Notes: a model not told the origin generated them from the sequence alone. 64,000 bases of DNA from Eubacteriaceae bacterium (GCA_910574915.1 CAJTCR010000005.1:1-64000); one strand, 5' to 3'; counted from the first letter of the stretch, positions 25,947-35,522 are shown. Program-made: numbers and translations.

Positions 25947-28900
25947 TTATTTATAAAGTTCTACTAATCTTTCCAAGTGTGTATAACGAGCTTTTGCAGC
26001 TTCTTCTGATTCTTTGAACAGTTTTTCTGCACGCTCTGGGAAGGATCTTGCAAGACGGCTGTAACGTGTCTCGCTGTTTAAGAATTCCTGGTATGTTCCA
26101 TCGCCTGGCTTGGAGGACAGTGTAAATGGATTCTTGCCTTCTGCCTTTAATGCCGGGTTATAGGAGAACAGATTCCAGTATCCAGAAGCAACTGCCTTCT
26201 TCATTTCATCCTGACAGTGGTTCATGCCACCCTTTACACCGTGCAGCTCACATGGAGCGTAGCCGATAATCAGGGATGGGCCGTTGTATGCTTCTGCTTC
26301 TGCAATTACTTTTACTGCATGAGCCATATTTGCGCCGAGTGCGATCTGTGCTACGTATACATAACCATAGCTCATAGCGATATCAGCAAGGCTCTTCTTG
26401 CTTACGTCTTTACCTGCTGCTGCGAACTGGCATACTTCACCGATGTTGGAAGCTTTGGAAGCCTGGCCGCCTGTATTGGAGTACATTTCTGTATCGAATA
26501 CCATAACGTTTACATTTTCGCCTGCTGCAAGCACATGGTCTAATCCGCCGAAGCCGATATCATATGCCCAGCCGTCGCCGCCGAAGATCCAGATCGACTT
26601 CTTCGCAAGGTAATCTTTTTTATCAATCGCTGCTGCTGCATCCGGGCATCCGGCTGCTGCTGCTTTTTCCAGCTCTGCTACTAATGCTTCTGCTGCTGGT
26701 GAATTTGCTTTTGTATCGTCTTTTGTTTCCATAAACTTCGCAAATGCATCTTTTAATGCTGCGTCTGCTTTATCAGATTCTGCACATTTCTTAGCGCTTG
26801 CGATTGCCTGGTCACGAAGTACCTGCTGGCCGATCTGCATACCGAAGCCGTGCTCTGCATTGTCTTCGAATAAGGAGTTCGCCCATGCTGGCCCCTTCTT
26901 GGAATCTTTGTGTACAGTGTATGGTGATGTAGCAGCAGGGCCGCCCCAGATAGAGGAACATCCTGTCGCATTGGAAATATACATATGCTCACCAAACAAC
27001 TGTGTAATCAGTCTTGCATAAGAGGTTTCTGCACAGCCTGCACAAGAGCCTGAGAACTCCAGTAACGGCTGGTTGAACTGAGAACCTTTTACCGTATTGT
27101 CAGCCGGCATACCAGGTTTTTTGCCTACATTTGCTACAAGATAATCAAATACTGGCTGTTCTGCTGCCTGAGATTCCTGCGGTACCATTTCGATCGCGCC
27201 TACCGGGCAGACTGTGATACATTCGCCGCATCCCATACAATCTAACGGAGATACGCTCATTGTATACTTGTATTCGCCAGCCTTTGGCTTCATATCTGCA
27301 AGTTTGATGTTGTCCGGTGCTGCTTTTACTTCTTCGTCGCTTAACATAAACGGACGAATCGTTGCATGAGAACATACAAACGCACACTGGTTACATTGGA
27401 TACACTTCTCAGCATTCCATGTAGGAACGGTTACTGCTGTTCCGCGTTTTTCGTAAGCAGATGCACCATGTTCGAACTGTCCGTCCGGGTTGCCCATAAA
27501 TGCGGATACCGGAAGGCTGTCGCCGTCCATAATAGAGATTGGCTCCATCAGTTCTTTTACCATCTTGATCGTTTCCGGGCGTCCCTTTAATTCAGCCGGA
27601 GCCGGATCTGCCTGCGGATTTGACCAGGAAGCAGGAATTTCTACTTTATGTACAGCGTCTACGCCGGCGTCAATCGCCTTGTAGTTCATTTCTACGACTG
27701 CGTCACCCTTCTTGCCATAGGATTTCTTTGCAGCCTGTTTCATAAAGTCTACTGCATCATTAATCGGCATTACGTTTGCCAGTTTAAAGAATGCAGACTG
27801 TAAGATCGTATTGGTACGTTTGCCCATACCGATTTCGATCGCTTTGTCAATCGCGTTGATTGTATATAACTGAATATTGTTGTCAGCAATGTATTTCTTT
27901 GCTTCTGCATTTAAGTGATGTTCTAATTCTTCATCAGACCACTGGCAGTTAATCATAAATACGCCGCCTGGTTTAACATCCTGCACCATCTTAAAGCCCT
28001 TGTTTACATATGCAGGGTTATGGCAGGCTACGAAATCTGCCTGGTTGATGTAATATGGGCTGCGGATCGGCTTGTCGCCAAAACGCAGGTGGGAAATGGT
28101 AACACCGCCTGTTTTCTTGGAGTCATACTGGAAGTATGCCTGGATAAATTTATCTGTATGGTCACCGATAATCTTCGTAGAGTTCTTGTTTGCGCCTACG
28201 GTACCGTCGCCGCCAAGACCCCAGAACTTGCACTCTACGGTGCCTTCTGCTGCTGTAATCGGAGCTGGTTTTTCTTCCGGCAGGCTTAAGTTTGTAACAT
28301 CGTCCACGATACCGATTGTGAAACGAGGCTTTGGTGCGTCTTTTTCTAATTCTTTGTATACAGCGAATACAGAGGATGGCGGTGTGTCTTTGGAGCCTAA
28401 GCCGTAACGTCCGCCTGTTAATACGATCGTATCAAGCCCTGCTTCACGAAGCGTAGCTGCTACGTCTAAGTATAACGGATCGCCTAAAGAACCTGGCTCT
28501 TTTGTTCTGTCTAATACAGCGACTTTCTTCACTGTCTTTGGAAGTACTTTTGTAAATGCTTCCGAAACCCACGGACGATATAAGCGTACTTTTACAAGTC
28601 CGACTTTTTCACCCTTTGCCATTAAATAATCAATGACTTCTTCTGCAACGTCGTTAATCGAGCCCATAGCTACGATTACACGTTCTGCATCTTCTGCGCC
28701 ATAGTAGTTGAACAGGTCATAGTTTGTGCCAAGCTTTTCATTGATCTTGGACATATATTTGGATACAACTGCCGGCAGTTCGTCATATACTTTATTACAT
28801 GCCTCACGATGCTGGAAGAATACGTCTCCATTTTCGTGGGAACCACGCATAGCCGGATGTTCTGGATTTAACGCATGGTCACGGAATGCCTTTACTGCGT

Positions 28901-29492
28901 CCATATTGCACATTTCTTTTAAATCTGCGTAATCCCATGTTTCAATTTTCTGAATCTCATGAGATGTACGGAATCCGTCGAAGAAGTTTAAGAACGGAAC
29001 TTTGCCTTCAATCGTTGCCAGATGCGCAACCGGGCTTAAGTCCATAACTTCCTGCGGGTTTGTCTCACACAGCATAGCAAAGCCAGTCTGACGACAAGCA
29101 TAAACATCACTATGATCGCCGAAAATATTCAAAGACTGTGTGGAAACAGTACGTGCAGATACATCAAATACGCATGGAAGCTGCTCGCCAGCAATTTTAT
29201 ACATATTCGGGATCATAAGCAGTAAGCCCTGGGAAGCGGTAAAGGTTGTTGTCAGCGCACCTGCTGCAAGGGAGCCGTGTACTGCACCTGCTGCACCTGC
29301 TTCTGATTCCATTTCTACTACTTTTACCTGATTTCCGAAAATGTTGTCCTGTCCTGCCGCAGACCACTGGTCAACGGTGTCTGCCATTGGGCTGGATGGG
29401 GTGATCGGATAAATAGCTGCGACTTCAGTATACGCATACGCTACATGAGCAGCAGCCGTATTACCGTCCATAGATTTTTTTGCTCTAGGCAT
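25947..29492 (-). CDS. nifJ: Pyruvate:ferredoxin (flavodoxin) oxidoreductase
   Basis: 1181 residues, the normal length for the fused one-chain enzyme. Domains in order: pyrimidine-binding domain (TAAAHVAYAYTEVAAIYPITP), C-terminal transketolase-like domain, gamma domain, EKR linker, a two-cluster ferredoxin domain (CIQCNQCAFVCSH; CMGCGECITVCP) near residues 700-770, and the TPP-binding domain (CAGCAETSYARLITQ; GGDGWAYDIGFGGLDH). It converts pyruvate and CoA to acetyl-CoA, CO2 and reduced ferredoxin, the central step of clostridial fermentation. It has its own promoter and AGGAGG site and is monocistronic. Confidence 0.97.
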   Translation of the reverse strand: MPRAKKSMDGNTAAAHVAYAYTEVAAIYPITPSSPMADTVDQWSAAGQDNIFGNQVKVVEMESEAGAAGAVHGSLAAGALTTTFTASQGLLLMIPNMYKIAGEQLPCVFDVSARTVSTQSLNIFGDHSDVYACRQTGFAMLCETNPQEVMDLSPVAHLATIEGKVPFLNFFDGFRTSHEIQKIETWDYADLKEMCNMDAVKAFRDHALNPEHPAMRGSHENGDVFFQHREACNKVYDELPAVVSKYMSKINEKLGTNYDLFNYYGAEDAERVIVAMGSINDVAEEVIDYLMAKGEKVGLVKVRLYRPWVSEAFTKVLPKTVKKVAVLDRTKEPGSLGDPLYLDVAATLREAGLDTIVLTGGRYGLGSKDTPPSSVFAVYKELEKDAPKPRFTIGIVDDVTNLSLPEEKPAPITAAEGTVECKFWGLGGDGTVGANKNSTKIIGDHTDKFIQAYFQYDSKKTGGVTISHLRFGDKPIRSPYYINQADFVACHNPAYVNKGFKMVQDVKPGGVFMINCQWSDEELEHHLNAEAKKYIADNNIQLYTINAIDKAIEIGMGKRTNTILQSAFFKLANVMPINDAVDFMKQAAKKSYGKKGDAVVEMNYKAIDAGVDAVHKVEIPASWSNPQADPAPAELKGRPETIKMVKELMEPISIMDGDSLPVSAFMGNPDGQFEHGASAYEKRGTAVTVPTWNAEKCIQCNQCAFVCSHATIRPFMLSDEEVKAAPDNIKLADMKPKAGEYKYTMSVSPLDCMGCGECITVCPVGAIEMVPQESQAAEQPVFDYLVANVGKKPGMPADNTVKGSQFNQPLLEFSGSCAGCAETSYARLITQLFGEHMYISNATGCSSIWGGPAATSPYTVHKDSKKGPAWANSLFEDNAEHGFGMQIGQQVLRDQAIASAKKCAESDKADAALKDAFAKFMETKDDTKANSPAAEALVAELEKAAAAGCPDAAAAIDKKDYLAKKSIWIFGGDGWAYDIGFGGLDHVLAAGENVNVMVFDTEMYSNTGGQASKASNIGEVCQFAAAGKDVSKKSLADIAMSYGYVYVAQIALGANMAHAVKVIAEAEAYNGPSLIIGYAPCELHGVKGGMNHCQDEMKKAVASGYWNLFSYNPALKAEGKNPFTLSSKPGDGTYQEFLNSETRYSRLARSFPERAEKLFKESEEAAKARYTHLERLVELYK

Positions 29493-29540
29493 TTTAATAA
29501 TCCTCCTTCTTTATTTGCCGCATAGCGACTTTATGTAACA

Positions 29541-29569
29541 ATTTTATCATTAATTTTGTCGATTGTAAA
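29541..29569 (-). promoter_or_regulatory. Promoter of PFOR gene
   Basis: On the minus strand: TTTACA (29569-29564), 17-bp spacer, TAAAAT (29546-29541), about 50 bp before the start codon. In the 396-bp gap to the ABC-F gene I see this, the ABC-F promoter and otherwise nothing recognisable. Confidence 0.7.
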
Positions 29570-29792
29570 GATCGTTAGTTGTATAAATCGGAGTGCAATT
29601 TAGATTTTTTTGGAAAATCCACTGGCAGACTGCACAAAGGATGCCGTTTTTTGCTCCCTGCTTTCCATTTCCTGCATATTTTCAGCCTGAAACTTCCTCT
29701 TTGCAGTCTGAAACTGCTGGCTTTCGGACAGCCCTTTACGGTATCTTATGCACAGCCTGGTTTGCTTATGACAGTTTGTCTATGGATTTCCC

Positions 29793-29820
29793 TTGAAATT
29801 ACACCTATTTTATGTATAAT
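29793..29820 (+). promoter_or_regulatory. Promoter of ABC-F gene
   Basis: TTGAAA (29793-29798), 16-bp spacer, TATAAT (29815-29820), about 68 bp before the ATG. This is a near-consensus sigma-A site. Confidence 0.7.
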
Positions 29821-29888
29821 AATAAAAGCGGCTGGAAATCTGGAAAGAAACAGGAAAAACAATCAAGGAAGAAAATGAGGTTATAAAT

Positions 29889-31529
29889 ATGATCAGTGCA
29901 AACAACGTCACATTAAGAGTAGGCAAAAAAGCCTTATTTGAAGATGTCAACATCAAATTTACCGAAGGCAACTGCTATGGTTTAATCGGTGCAAACGGTG
30001 CCGGAAAATCTACCTTTTTAAAGATCTTATCAGGAGAACTGGAGCCGACCAACGGTTCCGTTGCCATTACGCAGGGGCAGCGCCTTTCTTTTTTAAAGCA
30101 GGACCACTTTAAATACGATGAATTTACCGTACTGGATACGGTAATTATGGGAAACCAAAGGCTCTATGATATTATGAGGGAGAAAGACGCCATTTATGCA
30201 AAAGAAGATTTTACCGATGATGATGGTATCCGCGCCAGCGAGCTGGAAGCCGAATTTGCAGAAATGGACGGATGGAATGCGGAGGCAGACGCCGCTACGC
30301 TGCTGAACGGGCTTGGCATTACGACAGAAGAACATTATGAGACAATGCAGAACCTGCCTGGCTCCGTAAAGGTCAAAGTGCTGTTAGCGCAGGCACTGTT
30401 TGGCAACCCGGACATCCTTTTGCTGGATGAGCCGACCAACCACTTGGATCTGGATGCGATCGCCTGGCTGGAAGAGTTTTTAATTAATTTTGAAAATACA
30501 GTAATCGTCGTATCGCACGACCGCTATTTTCTAAATAAAGTCTGCACACATACGGCGGATATTGACTACGGCAAGATCCAGCTCTATGCCGGAAACTATG
30601 ACTTCTGGTACGAGTCCAGCCAGTTGTTAATCAAGCAGATGAAGGAAGCAAACAAGAAAAAAGAAGAAAAAATCAAAGAATTGCAGGAATTTATTTCCCG
30701 TTTCTCCGCAAACGCTTCCAAATCCAAGCAGGCGACTTCCAGAAAGCGTGCGCTGGAAAAAATCCAGCTCGATGAAATCAAGCCTTCCAGCCGGAAATAT
30801 CCATACATTGATTTTCGCCCGAACCGTGAGATCGGCAACGAAGTACTGACTGTTGAGGACTTAAGCAAGACGATCGACGGAGAGAAAGTGCTAGACCACG
30901 TTTCGTTTGTTATGGGACACGATGATAAAATCGCGTTTGTAGGCAGCAATGAACTGGCAAAATCCACGCTGTTTAAAATCCTTGCCGGGGAAATGGAACC
31001 GGACGAAGGCAATTATAAATGGGGCGTTACGACCAGCCAGTCGTATTTTCCAAAAGACAATACCGAAATCTTTGATACCAGCCTGTCCATCACGGAATGG
31101 CTGACACAGTTTTCCGAGATTAAAGACGCTACGTATGTCAGGGGCTTCCTTGGGCGTATGCTGTTTGCCGGGGAAGACGGCGTGAAAAAAATGAAAGTAC
31201 TATCCGGCGGCGAGAAAGTACGCGTACTGTTATCCCGTATGATGATCGAAGGCTCCAACGTGCTGATCTTTGACGAGCCGACCGACCACCTGGATATGGA
31301 AGCAATTACCGCGCTGAATAACGGGATGATGAAATTTTCAGGCACTATTTTATTCGCGTGCCGCGACCACCAGGTCGTACAGACAACGGCAAACCGAATT
31401 ATTGAATTTATGCCGGACGGCACGATTGTCGATAAAGTGACGACATACGACGAATATCTGGAAAACGATGAGATGGCAAGAAAGCGCCAGGTTTATTCGA
31501 TGTCAGAAAGTGATGCTGAGGATAATTAG
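29889..31529 (+). CDS. ABC-F family ATP-binding protein (YbiT-like) with degenerate motifs
   Basis: 546 residues, no membrane segments, two ABC domains joined by a charged linker (KKEEKIKELQEFISRFSANA) as in ribosome-associated ABC-F proteins. The first domain has a good Walker A (GANGAGKST) and DEPTNHLD but LPGSVKVK where a signature is expected. The second has GSNELAKST as Walker A, a good LSGGEKVRV, DEPTDHLD and CRDHQ in place of the switch-His SHDH. Some changes may be normal for this subgroup. The protein is probably a translation factor; a resistance role is not indicated. Confidence 0.9.
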   Translation: MISANNVTLRVGKKALFEDVNIKFTEGNCYGLIGANGAGKSTFLKILSGELEPTNGSVAITQGQRLSFLKQDHFKYDEFTVLDTVIMGNQRLYDIMREKDAIYAKEDFTDDDGIRASELEAEFAEMDGWNAEADAATLLNGLGITTEEHYETMQNLPGSVKVKVLLAQALFGNPDILLLDEPTNHLDLDAIAWLEEFLINFENTVIVVSHDRYFLNKVCTHTADIDYGKIQLYAGNYDFWYESSQLLIKQMKEANKKKEEKIKELQEFISRFSANASKSKQATSRKRALEKIQLDEIKPSSRKYPYIDFRPNREIGNEVLTVEDLSKTIDGEKVLDHVSFVMGHDDKIAFVGSNELAKSTLFKILAGEMEPDEGNYKWGVTTSQSYFPKDNTEIFDTSLSITEWLTQFSEIKDATYVRGFLGRMLFAGEDGVKKMKVLSGGEKVRVLLSRMMIEGSNVLIFDEPTDHLDMEAITALNNGMMKFSGTILFACRDHQVVQTTANRIIEFMPDGTIVDKVTTYDEYLENDEMARKRQVYSMSESDAEDN

Positions 31530-31545
31530 TTTTATTTTTATATTA

Positions 31546-31832
31546 GGAAGGGACGCCGGGAAAGAGGATGTGCCTCCCCTGGCGGCGTCCGTTCCAGAAT
31601 GCTAAGAAGCCCTAAGTATCCTGCTGTTACGTTGTGGCTGTGGACGGTCGCGGCACCTAGTTCGCTGCCTGCTGGCAGCTAAAGGTGCCGCTTGGCTGCG
31701 CCCCTGGTTGCCCAGCAGAATACTAAGGGCTTCTAACCATTCTTTCAAAACCGCCGCCAGGGGAGGCACATCCTCTCTCCCGGCTGCTTTTCGTAAATGC
31801 TACGAAACAAGCGCAATATGGTTTGTTTTGTC
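31546..31832 (+). repeat. Long-hairpin element, copy 1 (pair A, left)
   Basis: Starts 17 bp after the ABC-F stop with GGAAGGGACGCC. The outer arms 31555-31587 and 31752-31784 pair at 32 of 33 positions. A middle stem follows (AGAATGCTAAGAAGCCC with GGGCTTCTAACCATTCT). The core is 31646-31704, with an inner hairpin GCGGCACCT / AGGTGCCGC and tip GCTGCC-TGCT-GGCAGC. A tail of about 45 bp (CGTAAATGCTACGAAACAAG, then ATGGTTTGTTT) is shared with other copies. No protein is encoded. Confidence 0.85.
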
Positions 31833-31940
31833 TACCATGAACAAAATCAACCATATGATAGAACAGATTCTAGGTTGTTTTACATGGAGAACCTGTACAA
31901 AATAGATACTTGGAAAACGCAAATCAGATAAAATTCACTC

Positions 31941-32231
31941 TAGTACTGCAACAAACAAACCATATCAGGCTCGTTTGGCAGCACTTGCAAAGAACAGCCG
32001 GGAGAGAGGATGGGTACACTCTGGCGGCGGCTTTGGAAGAATGTTTAGAATTGCTTGGTATTCTGCAAAACAACTAGGGGCGCAGCCAAGCGGCACCTTT
32101 AGCTGCCAGCAGGCAGCGAACTAGGTGCCGCGACCGGACACAGCCAGGGCGTAGCAGCAGAACACCTAGCAATTCTTAACATTCTGGAACTGCCGCCGCC
32201 AGAGTGTACCTATCCTCTCTCCTGGCGTCCC
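31941..32231 (-). repeat. Long-hairpin element, copy 2 (pair A, right, inverted)
   Basis: Same element as copy 1 on the other strand. Its arms 31997-32030 and 32193-32226 pair at 32 of 34 positions but differ from copy 1 in sequence (GGGTACACTC in place of GTGCCTCCCC). The inverted shared tail (AAACAAACCATAT) lies at its left end. About 110 bp of non-coding spacer separates it from copy 1. A lone 16-nt piece of tail, TTGTTCGCTGTAGTAC, sits beyond it at 32264-32279, suggesting a remnant of a further copy. Confidence 0.85.
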
Positions 32232-32316
32232 TTCTTGTAAAAATTTACCAAAGTAACTCAAACTTGTTCGCTGTAGTACTAGTGGCAGCCCTATTTTACT
32301 GTACCTGCAAGCACCT

Positions 32317-34185
32317 CTATTTTGTCTGAAGCGTACGCATTGCGTTGATAATCGCAAGCACCGACACTCCTACGTCTGCAAATACCGCTTCCCACATATT
32401 CGCTGCACCGAATGCCCCAAGCACCAGCACCAGTGCTTTGATGCCGAGTGCGAATATAATGTTCTGCTTTACTATGCGCATCGTTTTTCTGGAAATGCGC
32501 ACGATCGAAGCGATTTTTCGGATATCGTCGTCCATCAGTACTACGTCTGCGGCTTCAATCGCTGCGTCAGATCCCATGCTGCCCATTGCAATGCCGACAT
32601 CTGCCCTTGTCAGCACCGGCGCGTCATTCATGCCGTCTCCGACAAAGGCAAGCCGCTCTTTTTGCGCCTGGCTTTTCAGCAGCTTTTCCACACATGCTAC
32701 TTTGTCTGCCGGAAGCAGCTCTGCGTGAACCTCATCAATGCCAAGCTGCCCTGCGATATCCTGCGCCGCTTTTTTGCGGTCTCCGGTCAGCATTACGCTT
32801 CTTTTAACGCCAATGCGCTTAATATCGGCAAGCGCTTCTACTGCACCATCTTTGATCGAATCCGCGATCACAATCGAACCGAGAAACGTGCCTTCTTCTG
32901 CCGCGTAGACAACCGTCCCCGCGCTGTCGCATGGCGTATACGAAATCCCGCCCTGCTGCATCAGCTTTTCATTTCCAAGCAGCACATTTCTGCCGTCTAC
33001 CTGCACGCGGATGCCATGTCCTGCAACTTCCTCAGTGCCGCATACCCGTTCCAGATCCGCCGCTTTTCCGTATGCTTCCTTTAACGAAGCGGCAATCGGA
33101 TGGTTCGAGTAGCCTTCGCCAAGCGCTGCGGTCTCTAGCAGTTTTTCTTTTGAGACGGAAGGCTCCGGCAGTATTTTGGACACCTGGAACTCGCCTTTTG
33201 TCAAAGTTCCAGTTTTGTCAAATACGATCGTAGTCATTTCAGCAACGGCTTCCAGATAATTGCTGCCTTTTACAAGCACACCAATTTTTGACGCTGCGCC
33301 GATGCCGCCGAAAAATCCAAGCGGAACCGAAATCACAAGTGCACATGGACACGAAATAACGAGGAAAATACAGGCGCGCTGCATCCAGTCTGCCCATCCT
33401 CCGCCCGTGAACAACGGCGGTACAACCGCCAGTGCCGCTGCCGCAACCGTGACAATCGGCGTATAGTATTTTGCAAACCGGGTAATAAAGTTTTCTACGT
33501 TTGCTTTTTTGCTGGAAGCGTTTTCCACCAGCTCCAAAATCTTTGCGACAGTACAGTCGTCAAATTCTTTTGTTACCTGTACCGAAAGCGTACCGCTCCC
33601 ATTGACGCACCCGCTGATCACTTCATCTCCTGCTGCCGCCCTGCGCGGCACGGATTCCCCGGTCAGCGCAGCCGTGTCGATCAAAGACTCTCCGCTTGTC
33701 ACAATTCCGTCTAATGGAATGCGCTCTCCTGGCTTTACAATAATTGTAGAACCGACTTCCACATCATCCGGGTCTACCTGCACAAGTTTGCCGTCCTGTT
33801 CAACATTGGCATATTCCGGGCAGATATCCATCAAATCTGCGATCGACTGCCTGGATTTGCCGACCGCATAGCTTTGAAACAGCTCCCCAACCTGGTAAAA
33901 CAGCATTACGGCAACTGCCTCTGAATATTCCCGCACGCCAAATGCACCAAACGTGGCAAGCATCATCAAAAAATTCTCGTCAAATACCTGCCCGTTTTTA
34001 ATATTGCGAAACGCTTTGTAGATAATATCATAACCAGCGATTAAATACGGTATCAGATAAATTACAAACAAAACTGTCCCAGCAAGCGGCTCCAGCCTTT
34101 TTGTATGTTCACAAACAAGCAGCGCCGCAAATAACACAAACGCAAGGGCAATCCGGGAAAGCATTAATTTTTGCTTTTTTGTCAT
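32317..34185 (-). CDS. Heavy-metal P1B-type ATPase (CadA/ZntA-like, CPC motif)
   Basis: 622 residues. It has TGES near residue 175, the membrane metal site SCPCALVIS, the phosphorylation site DKTGTLT and GDGMNDAPVL in the hinge. The CPC motif and membrane layout fit efflux of Zn2+, Cd2+ or Pb2+. It lacks an N-terminal metal-binding domain, and a separate HMA-domain protein is encoded 62 bp upstream, so the domain appears split off. The ArsR regulator further upstream suggests metal-induced control of the whole set. Confidence 0.92.
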   Translation of the reverse strand: MTKKQKLMLSRIALAFVLFAALLVCEHTKRLEPLAGTVLFVIYLIPYLIAGYDIIYKAFRNIKNGQVFDENFLMMLATFGAFGVREYSEAVAVMLFYQVGELFQSYAVGKSRQSIADLMDICPEYANVEQDGKLVQVDPDDVEVGSTIIVKPGERIPLDGIVTSGESLIDTAALTGESVPRRAAAGDEVISGCVNGSGTLSVQVTKEFDDCTVAKILELVENASSKKANVENFITRFAKYYTPIVTVAAAALAVVPPLFTGGGWADWMQRACIFLVISCPCALVISVPLGFFGGIGAASKIGVLVKGSNYLEAVAEMTTIVFDKTGTLTKGEFQVSKILPEPSVSKEKLLETAALGEGYSNHPIAASLKEAYGKAADLERVCGTEEVAGHGIRVQVDGRNVLLGNEKLMQQGGISYTPCDSAGTVVYAAEEGTFLGSIVIADSIKDGAVEALADIKRIGVKRSVMLTGDRKKAAQDIAGQLGIDEVHAELLPADKVACVEKLLKSQAQKERLAFVGDGMNDAPVLTRADVGIAMGSMGSDAAIEAADVVLMDDDIRKIASIVRISRKTMRIVKQNIIFALGIKALVLVLGAFGAANMWEAVFADVGVSVLAIINAMRTLQTK

Positions 34186-34247
34186 TCTATTCTTCTCCTG
34201 TTTTTCTTACAGCATATGGCGAACCATACGTTCGTACAGACCTATTT

Positions 34248-34466
34248 TTAAAACAATATCTTACAGTCTGGCTCCACTTTCGCACAGACGTCCGCAACCT
34301 GTTTCATTATATCGTCAAACTGCGCATCCTCCGCATCGACCATCAGCTTCTGCGTCATAAAGCTGACCGAAGCGTCGTGTACGCCCGGCAGTTTTTTGAT
34401 TGCCTCCTCCATCTTTGCTGCACAGTTTGCACAATCAAGATCCTGTAATTTGAATTTCTTTTTCAT
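34248..34466 (-). CDS. HMA-domain metal-binding protein
   Basis: 72 residues, one ferredoxin-like HMA domain with the metal-binding DCANCAAKMEEAI at residues ~11-23. GAAAGGAAG precedes the ATG. It is the same length as CopZ-like chaperones, but the Asp before CxxC fits Zn/Cd better than Cu. It probably hands metal to, or serves as the detached regulatory domain of, the P-type ATPase encoded next. Confidence 0.9.
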   Translation of the reverse strand: MKKKFKLQDLDCANCAAKMEEAIKKLPGVHDASVSFMTQKLMVDAEDAQFDDIMKQVADVCAKVEPDCKILF

Positions 34467-34551
34467 TTTTTTCTTCCTTTCTTATTCTGTTTTATATTTC
34501 TTTTTTCTTAGTTTTTTCTTAGTTTTTTCTTGATTTTTAGTTATTTCCTTA

Positions 34552-34815
34552 TGGGACGCCGGGAGATCGGATATGCCTCCCCTGACTGCGTCCGTTCCAG
34601 AATGCTAAGAAGCCCTAAGTATCCTGCTGTGACGCTATGGCTGTGGACGGTCGCGGCACCTAGTTCGCTTCCGGCTGGCAGCTAAAGGTGCCGCTTGGCT
34701 GCGCCCCTGGTTGCCCCGCAGAATACTAAGGACTTCTAGGCATTCTTCCAAAGCCGCTGCCAGGGGAGGCATATCCGATCTCCCGGCTGTCTTCTCATAG
34801 TGTTACAAAAAACAA
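34552..34815 (+). repeat. Long-hairpin element, copy 3 (pair B, left)
   Basis: Begins with ATGGGACGCC about 86 bp upstream of the HMA start codon. Arms 34558-34590 and 34755-34787 pair at 31 of 33 positions. The core GGTCGCGGCACCTAGTTCGC is intact, but the tip reads GCTTCC-GGCT-GGCAGC with one unpaired step. The downstream tail is shortened (ATAGTGTTACAAAAAACAA). A short T-rich triplicate (TTTTTTCTTAG) lies to its left. Confidence 0.85.
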
Positions 34816-34865
34816 TACAAATTGAGAATGTACCACCCACTATACACCCTTTGGCTGCACCTTGG

Positions 34866-35116
34866 AAAAACAGCCGGAGGAAGGGGAGCGGGGCGTGCTT
34901 CCTGAGACGTTGGAAAAATGTTAGGAGCCCTTCGTATGCTGCAAAACAATCAGGGGCGCAGCCAAGCGGCACCTTTAGCTGCCGGCGGATAGCCGGAAGC
35001 GAACTAGGTGCCGCGACCGTACGCAGCCGCAATGTCACAGCAGGATACGTAGGGCTCCTTACATTTTGGAAAAGGAACAGGAAGCACGCCCCGCTCCCCT
35101 TCCTCTGGCGTCCCCT
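34866..35116 (-). repeat. Long-hairpin element, copy 4 (pair B, right, inverted)
   Basis: Arms 34873-34904 and 35078-35109 pair at 31 of 32 positions, with a sequence quite unlike the other copies (AGGGGAGCGGGGCGTG). The tip carries an extra 6-8 bp (CCGGC / GCCGG alternative stem). Its outer end touches the stop codon of the arsR gene. Only about 50 bp separate it from copy 3, so the two could form one giant cruciform. Confidence 0.85.
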
Positions 35117-35118
35117 TC

Positions 35119-35484
35119 TTATTCTTCAATATGCTCACGCCCCTGGTCAATCATTGTCCTCACGTGGCTGTCTGCCAGTGAGTAAAAAACCGATTTGCCT
35201 TCGCGCCTGCTTTTGACCAGCCTGGAATTTTTTAGTATTTTAAGCTGGTGCGAAATCGCAGACTGTGTCATATGCAGCGCTTCCGCCAAATCACATACGC
35301 AGACTTCCGCTTCAAACAGTACGAACAGGATGCGGATTCTCGTCGAATCCCCAAATACTTTAAACAGCTCCGCCAGGTCATACAATTCCTCTTCCGGCGG
35401 CATCTGCCTGTTTACGATTTCCAGCAAGTCTTCATGTATTTCTGTCGTTTCACAACAAAATGATTCTTTTTCCTGCAAAAACAA
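35119..35484 (-). CDS. ArsR/SmtB-family metal-sensing repressor (CadC-like)
   Basis: About 121 residues with a winged helix at residues ~35-110 (VFGDSTRIRILFVLFEAEVCVCDL; MTQSAISHQLKILKNSRLV). The CVCDL motif in helix alpha-3 is the metal-sensing thiol site, and an N-terminal CC pair is also present as in CadC. There is no ATG: the start is one of two TTG codons (35484 or 35478), the second at better spacing from AGGAGG. It should repress its operon until Cd, Pb or Zn binds. The ATPase genes are now separated from it by a hairpin-element pair. Confidence 0.9.
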   Translation of the reverse strand: MFLQEKESFCCETTEIHEDLLEIVNRQMPPEEELYDLAELFKVFGDSTRIRILFVLFEAEVCVCDLAEALHMTQSAISHQLKILKNSRLVKSRREGKSVFYSLADSHVRTMIDQGREHIEE

Positions 35485-35522
35485 TGCCTCCTTTCTTTGA
35501 TTCCTTTCTGTCAGCGACTTTT

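Noticed and set aside
29579-29878. 99-codon open frame upstream of ABC-F
   Set aside because: No ribosome site, overlaps the ABC-F promoter and shows no protein-like motifs.
34500-34540. TTTTTTCTTAG triplicate near copy 3 as a tandem-repeat switch
   Set aside because: Three imperfect units in a T-rich leader, outside any coding frame; no sign of regulatory use.
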